The notes under the pieces are model-generated. The model saw only the letters and a program-made list of their open reading frames with translations, was not told the origin of the DNA and did not search any database. Both the position numbers and the translations under genes were made by a program. Shown here piece by piece: positions 33,151 to 41,124 of a stretch of DNA of 64,000 nt. Position 1 is the stretch's first letter; each line of letters opens with the position of its first letter. The DNA comes from Kallipyga massiliensis ph2 (GTDB lineage Bacteria > Bacillota > Clostridia > Tissierellales > Peptoniphilaceae), in NCBI RefSeq assembly GCF_000311985.1, contig NZ_HE978585.1, positions 964,224-1,028,223 of the forward strand, given 5' to 3'.

Positions 33151-34482
33151 ATGAAACTCGAAAATTTGACTTTCCGAGGCGGTACGCATATCGAAGAGTT
33201 CAAGGAACTATCGAGTGGTTCGCTTCCAAGCCCCATGCCTGCACCGGGAAAGGTGACCCTCACCATGTCCCAACATATCGGTGCGCCGGCTAAACCCCTG
33301 GTAAAGAAGGGGGATGAGGTCAAAATGGGCCAGAAGATCGCAGAGGCAGGTGGCTTCGTCTCCGCCCCGGTTCATTCTTCGGTCTCGGGCACAGTACTTG
33401 GAATCGTGAACTACCGTTCGGCAACCGGTCAACTGGTTCAGGCCATCGAAATTGAGAACGATGGTCAGGACAGCCTGGGTTATGAAGAGGTGGACCGGTC
33501 TAAGGATGATCTCTCGGTAGAGGAGATGCTGGATTACATAAAAGAAGCCGGCATCGTCGGCATGGGCGGGGCCGGATTCCCGACCCACGTCAAGCTCCAG
33601 CCGCCCAAGGATACCCCGGTTGACACCATCATTATTAACGGTGCTGAATGTGAACCCTATTTAACCTGTGATGATGTCACCATGCGGACCAAACCGGAAA
33701 AGATTGTCGCCGGACTGGCTTTAATGATGAAGATTGCCGGTGCAAAAAAAGGCTTTATTGCGATCGAAGACAACAAGCCGGATGCCATCGCTGCTGTGGA
33801 AAAGGCCTTGGAAGGCAAGGGAGAGAACATGGCCCTGGCCGTCCTGAAGACCAAGTACCCCCAGGGCGATGAAAAGCGGATCATTACCGCTGTCACCGGA
33901 CGGGAGGTCCCCATGGGAGGCCTGCCTGCCGCTGTTGGCTGCATTGTCGATAACGTGGGAACCACTTGCGCCATTGTCGACGCGGTGTATTATGGAAAGC
34001 CCCTATATGAGCGCGTGGTGACCGTCACCGGGCACGCTTTAAATGAACCCAAGAACCTGGTTGTCCGTTTCGGAACCACTATCGGCGAAGTCCTGGACTA
34101 TGCCGGGGGATTGGCCACGGAAGCCGGAAAAATCATCTTTGGCGGCCCCATGATGGGAGTGGCCCAGGCCAGCGTGGATTCGGTCACGGACAAACGGAAC
34201 AACGGAATCCTCGTTTTGACGAAGGAAGAAGCGGAGCCCCAGAGGATCGATCCCTGCATCCGCTGCAACCGTTGCGTGGAAGTTTGCCCGGTCTTCCTTG
34301 AACCCCTGATCATTGCCTCCGCCTCCAAGATGGAGAACTGGGATATTGCCCAGGCCAATGATGTCACGGCCTGCATCGAATGCGGGTCATGCTCTTATAT
34401 CTGTCCCTCTCACCGTCCTCTGACTGAATTGATCCGCTTTGGGAAGCAAGAAGTCATGGCGATGAACCGGAAGAAAAAGTAG
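33151..34482 (+). CDS. rnfC: Rnf complex subunit RnfC
   Basis: 443 residues from the ATG at 33151 behind GAGAGGAG. RnfC takes or gives electrons at the NADH side of the ferredoxin:NAD+ oxidoreductase. N-terminal barrel-sandwich part ('FRGGTHIEEFKEL'), then the Nqo1-like FMN/NADH fold with 'GIVGMGGAGFPTHVKL' and 'IINGAECEPYLTCDD', and two [4Fe-4S] motifs 'CIRCNRCVEVCP' and 'CIECGSCSYICP' at the C terminus. It is the first gene of rnfCDGEAB, the order found in Clostridia. Confidence 0.97.
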   Translation: MKLENLTFRGGTHIEEFKELSSGSLPSPMPAPGKVTLTMSQHIGAPAKPLVKKGDEVKMGQKIAEAGGFVSAPVHSSVSGTVLGIVNYRSATGQLVQAIEIENDGQDSLGYEEVDRSKDDLSVEEMLDYIKEAGIVGMGGAGFPTHVKLQPPKDTPVDTIIINGAECEPYLTCDDVTMRTKPEKIVAGLALMMKIAGAKKGFIAIEDNKPDAIAAVEKALEGKGENMALAVLKTKYPQGDEKRIITAVTGREVPMGGLPAAVGCIVDNVGTTCAIVDAVYYGKPLYERVVTVTGHALNEPKNLVVRFGTTIGEVLDYAGGLATEAGKIIFGGPMMGVAQASVDSVTDKRNNGILVLTKEEAEPQRIDPCIRCNRCVEVCPVFLEPLIIASASKMENWDIAQANDVTACIECGSCSYICPSHRPLTELIRFGKQEVMAMNRKKK

Positions 34483-34493
34483 AGGAGGATTTC

Positions 34494-35495
34494 ATGCCAA
34501 ACGTAAATACTCCTGTCCAGGAAGGGTCCCTCTTGAAGGTGACCTCCTCGCCGCATGTGCGGACGGAGGACTCCATCCAGCGGATCATGCTCGATGTCAT
34601 CATCGCCATGGTTCCGGCGATTGTTGCCTCCTGTGTCTTCTTCGGCTTTGCCGCCATTTCACTGATCGCTGTTTGTGTGATCGCTGCTGTGGCTGCGGAA
34701 GCCCTTTGTCAGAAGGTCATGGGTCGGAGGGTTTCCATTGACGACCTCTCCGCTGTGGTAACCGGAATTCTATTAGCCTTTAACCTTCCTGCAGGTTTCC
34801 CCCTTTGGAAAGCAGCCGTCGGCGCTGTCTTCTCCATCGTCGTTGTTAAACAGCTCTTTGGCGGACTCGGTTCTAACTTCATGAACCCCGCTCTTGCCGG
34901 TCGTGCTTTCCTCCTGGCCCAATGGGGCAAGGAAATGACAGCTACTCCCCTGCCCTTTAAGGCAGATACCCTGTCCGGTCCAACCCCCCTGGCAGCCATC
35001 AAGGCCATCCAAGGCGGCGCTGCTTCCGGTGATGTCGTCGTCCCCAGCCTCATGGATTTATTCCTGGGTAAAGTGCCCGGTATGTTGGGTGAAGTTTCCG
35101 CTGCTGCCCTCTTACTCGGTGCGATTTACTTATTGATTCGTGGCGTTATCCAACTCCGGATCCCCTTGGCCTACATTGGCTCCTTTGCTGTCTTTACCTT
35201 CATTTTCGGCATGATCAATGGAACTAACGGTCTAGGCGACATTCCTTATCAGATCCTCTCCGGTGGATTGATCCTGGGTGCTTTCTTTATGGCGACCGAC
35301 TACGCCTCCAGCCCTGTCACTTCAAAAGGCCAGCTTATCTTCGGCTTGGGTGCGGGCTTCCTGACCGCCTTGATCCGAAACTTCGGAGGCTACCCGGAAG
35401 GTGTATCCTACGCTATTCTCTTAATGAACGTTGCCACACCGCTGATTGACAAGTTCGTAAAGAATAAAACATTTGGGAGGGTGAAAGATGAATAA
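34494..35495 (+). CDS. rnfD: Rnf complex subunit RnfD
   Basis: 333 residues, about eight to ten membrane helices. The covalent FMN site is 'TLSGPTPLAAIK', where the Thr carries the flavin; the usual SGATP has Pro in place of Ala here. 'GGLGSNFMNPALAGRAFL' is the second family signature. It passes electrons through the membrane arm while ions are moved. The FMN transferase ApbE that attaches such flavins is not in this window. It overlaps rnfG by 8 bases. Confidence 0.96.
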   Translation: MPNVNTPVQEGSLLKVTSSPHVRTEDSIQRIMLDVIIAMVPAIVASCVFFGFAAISLIAVCVIAAVAAEALCQKVMGRRVSIDDLSAVVTGILLAFNLPAGFPLWKAAVGAVFSIVVVKQLFGGLGSNFMNPALAGRAFLLAQWGKEMTATPLPFKADTLSGPTPLAAIKAIQGGAASGDVVVPSLMDLFLGKVPGMLGEVSAAALLLGAIYLLIRGVIQLRIPLAYIGSFAVFTFIFGMINGTNGLGDIPYQILSGGLILGAFFMATDYASSPVTSKGQLIFGLGAGFLTALIRNFGGYPEGVSYAILLMNVATPLIDKFVKNKTFGRVKDE

Positions 35496-36057
35496 GTCTA
35501 TTCAATATGCCATTCGACTCCTTATTATTTGTGCAGTGGCGACCCTGATCCTTGCTTATACCAACTCCCAGACGGCTCCGGTCATCGCTGAACGGCAAAA
35601 ACAAGAAACCATCGCGGCCTACAAAAAGGTCTTTCCGGATGCGGAAGAGGTCCAGCCGGTTGGCGATGATTCTCTTCTCAACAAGCACATTCTTGACATC
35701 CAGGAAGCCAAGGTTGGGGGAGAAACTAAGGGTTATATTTTCAACGTGGAATCCCCAAGTGGTTATGACGGCCCGGTTACTTATGTTGTTGGAGTAACAA
35801 CGGATGGAGCAGTAACAGGCTTCCAAGTTATCAGCCAAACAGAGACCAAGGGCTTTGGTGCCGCTGTTGCGGATGACGCCTATGCCCAAGCCATGGTCGG
35901 TTCCATTCTGACGGGTGAAATCAAGCGCGGTGAAAGTGCCGGCGAATCAACTATTCCTGGCCTTTCCGGTGCGACCAAGACCACCAATGCTGTTCTGGGG
36001 GGGATGAATGAAGTCTCCCGGGTCCTGGGTCAATTGAGTGGAAGTGAGGCTAAGTAA
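35488..36057 (+). CDS. rnfG: Rnf complex subunit RnfG
   Basis: 189 residues. One N-terminal membrane helix (about 7-25), then a soluble FMN-binding domain outside the membrane. 'IPGLSGATKTTNAVLGGMNEV' contains the SGAT motif whose Thr takes covalent FMN by phosphoester. 'VTTDGAVTGFQVISQTETKGFGAAV' is the conserved core. Its start overlaps rnfD, and its stop overlaps the rnfE start (TAATG). Confidence 0.95.
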   Translation: MNKSIQYAIRLLIICAVATLILAYTNSQTAPVIAERQKQETIAAYKKVFPDAEEVQPVGDDSLLNKHILDIQEAKVGGETKGYIFNVESPSGYDGPVTYVVGVTTDGAVTGFQVISQTETKGFGAAVADDAYAQAMVGSILTGEIKRGESAGESTIPGLSGATKTTNAVLGGMNEVSRVLGQLSGSEAK

Positions 36058-36707
36058 TGAGTAAAAAGACATTATTTACCGACGGTATCCTGAAAAACAA
36101 CCCCGTTCTGGTTCAGCTGATCGGCCTTTGCTCCGTTCTCGCTGTATCCACAGAAGCCATCAACGCCCTGGGTATGGGAATCTCCCTCCTCTTGGTTTTG
36201 ACCGCTTCCAACGTGGTTATTTCCCTCCTCCGTAATTTTATTCCTGATGAAATTCGTATCCCTTCCTTTATCGTGGTTGTGGCCTCCTTTGTTACCATCC
36301 TGGAGATGGCCCTCCATGCCTTTGTTCCCGACCTTTATAATGCCCTGGGGATTTTCCTGCCCCTGATCGTTGTAAACTGCATTATTTTGGGCCGGGCAGA
36401 AGCCTTCGCCTACAAAAATGGTGTGGTGGATTCTCTGATCGATGGTCTGGGCAACGGCTTTGGCTATACCTTGGTCATCACCGCTGTCGCCATTGTCCGT
36501 GAGTTGTTGGGCAACGGGTCCTTCTTCGGCATGTCATTCATTCCCGAAGACTATGTCCTGCCCTTCTTCCAACAACCCGCTTCTGCCTACATCATCCTGG
36601 GCATCTTTATTGCCCTGACAACCTATAACCGGCAGAAGAGAAGAGAAGAGGAACTGGCCAAGCCGGTAGAACCGGACCTGTCGGCCATTGAGAGAGGAGA
36701 AGCATAA
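36057..36707 (+). CDS. rnfE: Rnf complex subunit RnfE
   Basis: 216 residues with six membrane helices. 'NPVLVQLIGLCSVLAVSTEAINALGMG' at the N terminus and 'VVNCIILGRAEAFAYKNGV' in the middle are RnfE/NqrD signatures; the Cys in VVNCIILG and its partner in the first helix ('GLCSVLA') provide the ligands for the [2Fe-2S] cluster shared with RnfA. TAATG overlap on both sides, so translation is coupled. Confidence 0.95.
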   Translation: MSKKTLFTDGILKNNPVLVQLIGLCSVLAVSTEAINALGMGISLLLVLTASNVVISLLRNFIPDEIRIPSFIVVVASFVTILEMALHAFVPDLYNALGIFLPLIVVNCIILGRAEAFAYKNGVVDSLIDGLGNGFGYTLVITAVAIVRELLGNGSFFGMSFIPEDYVLPFFQQPASAYIILGIFIALTTYNRQKRREEELAKPVEPDLSAIERGEA

Positions 36708-37285
36708 TGCAAAATATTCCTATGATTGTCTTCTCGACGATTTTCATTAATAACTATGTTTTCGCCCAGTTCCTTGGGATCTGCCCCTCCATCGGTGTCA
36801 CCAATAAGGTGGAATCCGCCCTGGGTATGGGGATGGCGGTCACCTTTGTGGTGACCTTTGCATCGGCCATCACCTGGTTGATTGATACTTATCTTCTTCA
36901 ACCCAACCTGATCTACCTCCGGACCATCGCCTTTATTTTGGTGATTGCAACCCTGGTTCAAATCGTTGAGATGTTCCTGAAGAAGTCTGCACCGGGCCTC
37001 TATGGCGCCCTGGGCATCTACCTCCCCTTGATTACGACCAACTGCATGGTTCTGGGTGTTGCCCTATTGAACGTTCAAACCGGTTACGGCCTCATTGAAA
37101 CCATCTTCTCCGGTCTCTCCGCCGCCATCGGTTTCTTCATGGCCATCGTCCTTCTCGCTGCAATCCGTGAGCGCTATGACATTAACGACCAAATCCCCAA
37201 GGCCTTCCGCAATGTTCCTATGGCCATGATCACCTTGGGCCTGATGTCCATCGCCTTCTCCGGATTCTCCGGAATGTTTGGATAA
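36707..37285 (+). CDS. rnfA: Rnf complex subunit RnfA
   Basis: 192 residues, six membrane helices in inverted topology relative to RnfE. 'INNYVFAQFLGICPSIGVTNKVESALGMG' and 'ITTNCMVLGVALLN' are the family signatures; their Cys residues match those in RnfE. RnfA and RnfE form the central ion-translocating pair. The start overlaps the rnfE stop. Confidence 0.96.
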   Translation: MQNIPMIVFSTIFINNYVFAQFLGICPSIGVTNKVESALGMGMAVTFVVTFASAITWLIDTYLLQPNLIYLRTIAFILVIATLVQIVEMFLKKSAPGLYGALGIYLPLITTNCMVLGVALLNVQTGYGLIETIFSGLSAAIGFFMAIVLLAAIRERYDINDQIPKAFRNVPMAMITLGLMSIAFSGFSGMFG

Positions 37286-37295
37286 GGAGGAGACA

Positions 37296-38153
37296 ATGGA
37301 TCAATTAATTCAGCCAGTTATAATCATGTCCATCCTCGGTGCTCTCTTTGCTATAATGCTGGGGGTTGTTTCAAAACTCACCTATATTGAGGTGGATCCC
37401 AAGATCACCCAGGTCCGGGAAGCTCTTCCCGGAGCCAACTGTGGTGCCTGCGGCTATCCCGGTTGCGACAATATGGCGGAAGCCATTGCTACGGGCAAGG
37501 CTCCCGTTAACGGATGCCCTGTCGGCGGAGAGAAGTCGGCTGCCGCTATTGCTGCCATCATGGGAACGGATGCTTCCGCCTCCCAGCGGATGGTGGCCTC
37601 CGTCCTCTGCCAGGGGGACAAGGACCACACCCGTGAACTCTTCGACTATTCCGGCGTGGACGATTGCCGGGTCATGACCAAGTCATATGGGGGCTGCAAG
37701 TCCTGCCTCTACGGCTGCCTGGGCTGCAGAACCTGCCAGAAGGTCTGTGATTACGGAGCCATTAAGATGGTCAACGGCCTTGCCACCATCGATCAGGAAA
37801 AGTGTGTGGCCTGCATGAAGTGCATCAACACTTGCCCCAAGCACATCATCAACCTGGTTCCCTACCATGCACCGGCTTTGGTTAAGTGCTCCAACCCCGA
37901 ATTCGGCAAGCCAGTTTCCGGAAACTGCTCCATCGGCTGCATCGGTTGCTCACTCTGCACCCGACAGGCTCCCGAGGAGTTCGTCATGGAGGGCAAGCTG
38001 GCCCGGCCCAGCTTCCATGAAGGCTATGACATGGAAAAAGCTCAAACCGCTGCAGACAAGTGCCCCGGCAAGTGCATTGTCCTGGATCCCCATCCGGACG
38101 TCAATGCGGTCATTCCCGAGGATGAATCCGAAGTGGAAGTAGCCAGCAAATAA
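37296..38153 (+). CDS. rnfB: Rnf complex subunit RnfB, ferredoxin-type
   Basis: 285 residues from the ATG at 37296 behind AAGGAGG; the frame opens slightly earlier over the rnfA stop. One N-terminal membrane helix, then a Cys-rich domain 'LPGANCGACGYPGCDNMAEAI', further Cys in 'GCKSCLYGCLGCRTCQKVCDYGAI' and 'CVACMKCINTCPKHIINL', and a third group 'CSIGCIGCSLCTRQ'. These carry several [4Fe-4S] clusters that accept electrons from reduced ferredoxin. It is the last gene of the operon, as in Clostridia, and is followed by a strong terminator. Confidence 0.96.
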   Translation: MDQLIQPVIIMSILGALFAIMLGVVSKLTYIEVDPKITQVREALPGANCGACGYPGCDNMAEAIATGKAPVNGCPVGGEKSAAAIAAIMGTDASASQRMVASVLCQGDKDHTRELFDYSGVDDCRVMTKSYGGCKSCLYGCLGCRTCQKVCDYGAIKMVNGLATIDQEKCVACMKCINTCPKHIINLVPYHAPALVKCSNPEFGKPVSGNCSIGCIGCSLCTRQAPEEFVMEGKLARPSFHEGYDMEKAQTAADKCPGKCIVLDPHPDVNAVIPEDESEVEVASK

Positions 38154-38162
38154 GAGATAAAG

Positions 38163-38199
38163 AAAAATCCCTTCTTCCTTGCGAAGAAGGGATTTTTTT
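38163..38199 (+). terminator. Terminator of the rnf operon
   Basis: AAAAATCCCTTCTTC, loop CTTGC, GAAGAAGGGATTTTTTT: a 15-bp perfect stem with T tract. Confidence 0.93.
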
Positions 38200-38213
38200 G
38201 GACTTTTTGGCCC

Positions 38214-38237
38214 GCCTCCCTTTCTTGAAAGGGAGGC
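38214..38237. repeat. Perfect inverted repeat enclosing a -35 box
   Basis: GCCTCCCTTT, loop CTTG, AAAGGGAGGC, followed by TTTCCTTT. It can be read as a second, weaker terminator or as an operator. The TTGAAA box of the downstream promoter begins in its loop. Confidence 0.75.
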
Positions 38238-38253
38238 TTTCCTTTGCTAGAAT
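38225..38253 (+). promoter_or_regulatory. Promoter of the NusG-II / Gx transporter unit
   Basis: TTGAAA (38225-38230), a 17-base spacer and TAGAAT (38248-38253) with TGC before it (extended -10). A start near 38260 rules out the in-frame ATG at 38252 as translation start. Confidence 0.75.
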
Positions 38254-38275
38254 GAGTCAGAAAGTGGGGATAATT

Positions 38276-38682
38276 ATGAAAAAAGAACACTGGATGACGA
38301 AAGCGGACCTTCTCCTCATCTTGCTCTTAGTGGGGGGGAGCCTCTTTTTTCTCATTGAACCCATCTTCCGGAGCCGGGACCTTGACCAGCGATGGCTGTC
38401 TGTCCAGGTGGATGGAAAGCTGGTGGACGAAATTCCTTTAGACCAAAACAAAGAAAAAAAACATATACCTACCGAACTGAATTCGGGACCAACATCATCC
38501 AAATTGATCATGGCCAAGCCTTCGTTTCCGAGGCGGACTGCCCGGACAAGCTATGCATGCGCCAGGGAAAGATTTCCCGGCCGGGAGCCATGATCGTCTG
38601 CCTCCCCAACCGATTTGTCGTGGAAGTGAAATCGAAGGGACCGGAAGGCAATCCTGACCATCCGGATATCATCTTGCATTAG
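38276..38682 (+). pseudogene. NusG domain II-containing membrane protein, split by a -1 frameshift
   Basis: The N-terminal part (from ATG 38276) has a membrane anchor 'ADLLLILLLVGGSLFF' and 'WLSVQVDGKLVDEIPLD', in one frame. The conserved C-terminal part, 'GTNIIQIDHGQAFVSEADCPDKLCMRQGKIS' and 'GAMIVCLPNRFVVEVKS', is in the -1 frame and ends at 38682. The switch falls at an A8 run (38454-38461). Joined, the product has about 136 residues and a full NusG-II domain with the CPDKxC motif. A sequencing error, a true mutation, transcriptional slippage or a programmed shift (A AAA AAA site) are all possible. The family is anchored, extracytoplasmic and often near Rnf or Gx transporter genes. Without the shift the first frame ends at 38593. 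Confidence 0.7.
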
Positions 38683-38691
38683 GAGGCCTTC

Positions 38692-39198
38692 ATGAAAATA
38701 AGAAAAATGGTCTTTGTGGCCCTCCTGACCTCCTTGGCCCTGGTGATTTCTTTATTCGAGCACTATTTTCCCGTCCCGGTAGGCATACCCGGCGCCAAGT
38801 TGGGCCTATCCAACCTGGTCATCCTGACGGCCATCGCCGCCTTTGGGCCCAAAGAAGGCTTTACCATTGCCATCCTCAAGTCCTTTCTCCTTATGTTACT
38901 GACAGGGGCAGTGACCTCTTTTTTCTACTCTCTGGCGGGTTCCGTCCTGTCTTCCCTGGTCATGAGCCTGGCTATCCGCTTCCTGGTCCCCCCGCTATCC
39001 CTGGTAGGGGTCAGTGAGCTGGGGGCCTTTAGCCATAACCTGGGCCAGGTCCTGGTGGCTTCCTTTGTCCTGGAAAATTCGTCCATCTTCTACTACCTTC
39101 CCATCATGACCCTGGTGGGAGCGGCTTCCGGCCTCTTTATCGGCCTGGCTGCCCGCCAGGTGACCGGCCATCTGATGAAAGTCTACCGGTCATACTAG
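38692..39198 (+). CDS. Gx transporter family protein
   Basis: 168 residues, about five membrane helices. 'LEHYFPVPVGIPGAKLGLSNLVILTAI'-type N terminus ('PGAKLGLSN') and 'SFFYSLAGSVLSSLVM', 'GAFSHNLGQVLVA' are typical of the family annotated as heptaprenyl diphosphate synthase component I or Gx transporter, an S-component-like (ECF-type) membrane protein whose substrate is not known. It starts 9 bases after the NusG-II gene, with AGGAGG inside that gap, and the pair is a recurrent one. Confidence 0.85.
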   Translation: MKIRKMVFVALLTSLALVISLFEHYFPVPVGIPGAKLGLSNLVILTAIAAFGPKEGFTIAILKSFLLMLLTGAVTSFFYSLAGSVLSSLVMSLAIRFLVPPLSLVGVSELGAFSHNLGQVLVASFVLENSSIFYYLPIMTLVGAASGLFIGLAARQVTGHLMKVYRSY

Positions 39199-39202
39199 TT
39201 CC

Positions 39203-39225
39203 GGCTCCTCCTTGAGGAGGAAGCC
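39203..39225 (+). promoter_or_regulatory. Hairpin covering the radC ribosome binding site
   Basis: GGCTCCTCC, loop TTGA, GGAGGAAGCC pair over nine bases with one bulged A. The 3' arm is the Shine-Dalgarno of radC (start 39229), so the folded RNA would hide it. There is no T tract, so it is not a terminator. Confidence 0.55.
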
Positions 39226-39228
39226 CAA

Positions 39229-39924
39229 ATGAAGGAAAAATCACGGAATTTAACCATTAAAGAATATCCCAGCCACGACCGTCCTATGGAAAAGCTGGTA
39301 GGACGGGGGAAAGAAGCCCTTTCTGATGAGGAACTCCTGGCCATCCTGATCGGATCCGGGACTCCTTCCCGAAACGCTCTGGAGGTGGCGGACGCCATCT
39401 TGAGGCGGGACAAGCTGAGGACCTGGATCCTGACCGCCACGGTGGAAGAGCTGACCGACTTCGACGGAGTGGGTCGGACCAAGGCCTGCCGGATCATTGC
39501 CGGTTTGGAACTCGGCAAGCGGCTGACCTCTGCCCGGTCCTTCCAGGCCATGTCCCTCTCCAGCCCACGGACCGTCTTCAACTACCTGTCCACCCTCTTT
39601 CAGGGGGAAAAGCAGGAGCGTTTCATCTGCCTCTATTTGGATGCCCAAAATCGCCCCTTCCGCCAGAGTCTCATTTCCCTGGGCACCCTGACCCAGACCC
39701 TGGTCCATCCCAGGGAGGTTTTTCGAGGGGCCATCCGGTCCGGGGCCAACGCCATCCTGGTCGCCCACAACCACCCCTCGGGGGACCCGGAGCCTTCCTG
39801 GGAGGATATCTCTATCACCAAGCGCCTCCGGGAAGTCGGCGACATCGTAGGGATCCCCCTCATCGACCATATGGTCATCGGAGAAAAGGCCTATGTTTCC
39901 ATGAAGGAAAGAAAAATCTTATAA
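39229..39924 (+). CDS. radC: DNA repair protein RadC (JAB1/MPN domain)
   Basis: 231 residues. N-terminal UPF0758 helix-hairpin-helix part ('LVGRGKEALSDEELLAILIGSGT') and a C-terminal JAB/MPN metal site 'NAILVAHNHPSGDPEPSWEDISITKRL' (HxHx...SxxD). The family name comes from an old repair mutant; its true role is unclear. It lies between the Gx transporter and mreB, the common Bacillota position beside mreBCD. Its Shine-Dalgarno lies in a hairpin (39203-39225). Confidence 0.93.
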   Translation: MKEKSRNLTIKEYPSHDRPMEKLVGRGKEALSDEELLAILIGSGTPSRNALEVADAILRRDKLRTWILTATVEELTDFDGVGRTKACRIIAGLELGKRLTSARSFQAMSLSSPRTVFNYLSTLFQGEKQERFICLYLDAQNRPFRQSLISLGTLTQTLVHPREVFRGAIRSGANAILVAHNHPSGDPEPSWEDISITKRLREVGDIVGIPLIDHMVIGEKAYVSMKERKIL

Positions 39925-39931
39925 AAGACCA

Positions 39932-39961
39932 AAAGATCCAGGCCAAGGTCTGGATTTTTTG
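39932..39961 (+). terminator. Terminator of radC
   Basis: AAAAGATCCAG, loop GCCAAGGT, CTGGATTTTTT. The stem is short but the T tract is good. Confidence 0.75.
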
Positions 39962-40092
39962 CTGAAAGAAACACAGGATCTCCTCAATCCATTACAATAA
40001 AAGGGAAGATATGAGATACAATAATAAGAACGTCACAGGGTCGGGCCGACCGGCCCCGGATGATTGAGGAAAAGATAGGGGAGTCACCATTT

Positions 40093-41124
40093 ATGAAATA
40101 CTTTCGCATCCTAGCACCCGATATCGCCATCGATATGGGTTCAGCCAACACCCTGGTCGCCAGGATTGATAAGGGAATCATCCTCCGCGAGCCGACGGTT
40201 GTTGCCCTGGACCTGGATAAAAAAGAAGTGATTACCGTGGGACAGGCCGCTAAGGACCTGATCGGGAAGTCGCCGGACAATGTCATCGCCATCCGCCCCC
40301 TCCGGGACGGAGTGATTTCCGATTTTGAACTGACCCAGGCCCTGCTGGAATACTATATCCGCAAGGCCAGCCCGGGCATCTCCATGGTCGCCCCCCGGGT
40401 AGCTATCTCCATCCCTTCAGGGGCCACCGACGTGGAGCAGAGGGCCCTCCAGGACGCTGTCCTCCAGTCAGGCTCCCGGGATGTCATTTTAATTGAGGAG
40501 CCCGTGGCCTCTGCTTATGGGGCCCGCCTGATCGACCCCGACCGGCCCAGCCAGGCCGCCTTGATCGTGGACCTGGGGGCAGGCACGGCCGAGTCCGCCA
40601 TCGTCACGGGCTACGGAGTCATCACCTCTGAACTCCTCATGAAAGGTGGGGAAGACCTGGACAACCGGATTAAGAACCGTCTTAAGGAAAGCTATAACCT
40701 CATCATTGGAGATAATACGGCAGAGAATATTAAAAACGGGATCGCTTCCTTCCGCAAGGAAAAGCAGACCACGGCTATGGAAGTGGGTGGCCGGGATGCC
40801 CTCTCCGGCATGCCCCGGTCGGTGGATATCTATGCCTCGGATCTTTATGAGGACTTGGTTGCCTATGCCGGCGACCTCATCGACACCATCCGTCGGACAG
40901 TGGAGAAGACTCCGCCGGAAGTGGCCTCTGACGTGATCAGCCGGGGTATCCACCTGACCGGGGGGCTGGCCCTCCTCGACGGGATCGGCGACTACCTCCA
41001 GGAGACCCTCCTCATGCCGGTCCATATTTCCAAGACGCCTTCAGAAGACGCCATCCAAGGCTCTCTGATTATCATGAAAAAGCTGGATAAAGACCTAAAG
41101 GGGAAGAAAAATGATTCGATATAA
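40093..41124 (+). CDS. mreB: Rod shape-determining protein MreB
   Basis: 343 residues from the ATG at 40093, which gives the usual MreB N terminus; an ATG at 40060 adds 11 residues. Actin-like motifs: phosphate 1 'AIDMGSANTLVARI', phosphate 2 'LIVDLGAGTAESAIV' and the adenosine site 'GIHLTGGLALLDGIGDYL'. It polymerises under the membrane and directs lateral wall synthesis. First gene of mreB-mreC-mreD-mrdA; overlaps mreC by 14 bases. MreB versus Mbl cannot be separated by eye, but the mreCD linkage favours MreB. Confidence 0.94.
   Translation: MKYFRILAPDIAIDMGSANTLVARIDKGIILREPTVVALDLDKKEVITVGQAAKDLIGKSPDNVIAIRPLRDGVISDFELTQALLEYYIRKASPGISMVAPRVAISIPSGATDVEQRALQDAVLQSGSRDVILIEEPVASAYGARLIDPDRPSQAALIVDLGAGTAESAIVTGYGVITSELLMKGGEDLDNRIKNRLKESYNLIIGDNTAENIKNGIASFRKEKQTTAMEVGGRDALSGMPRSVDIYASDLYEDLVAYAGDLIDTIRRTVEKTPPEVASDVISRGIHLTGGLALLDGIGDYLQETLLMPVHISKTPSEDAIQGSLIIMKKLDKDLKGKKNDSI

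Noticed and set aside
32880-33323. Minus-strand open frame of about 147 codons across tRNA-Leu(GAG)
   Set aside because: It is antisense to the tRNA and to the start of rnfC, lacks a ribosome site and resembles the well-known false proteins read from tRNA antisense.
38252-38275. Upstream ATG at 38252 as start of the NusG-II gene
   Set aside because: It overlaps the -10 box of the gene's promoter, so it would lie before the transcript start.
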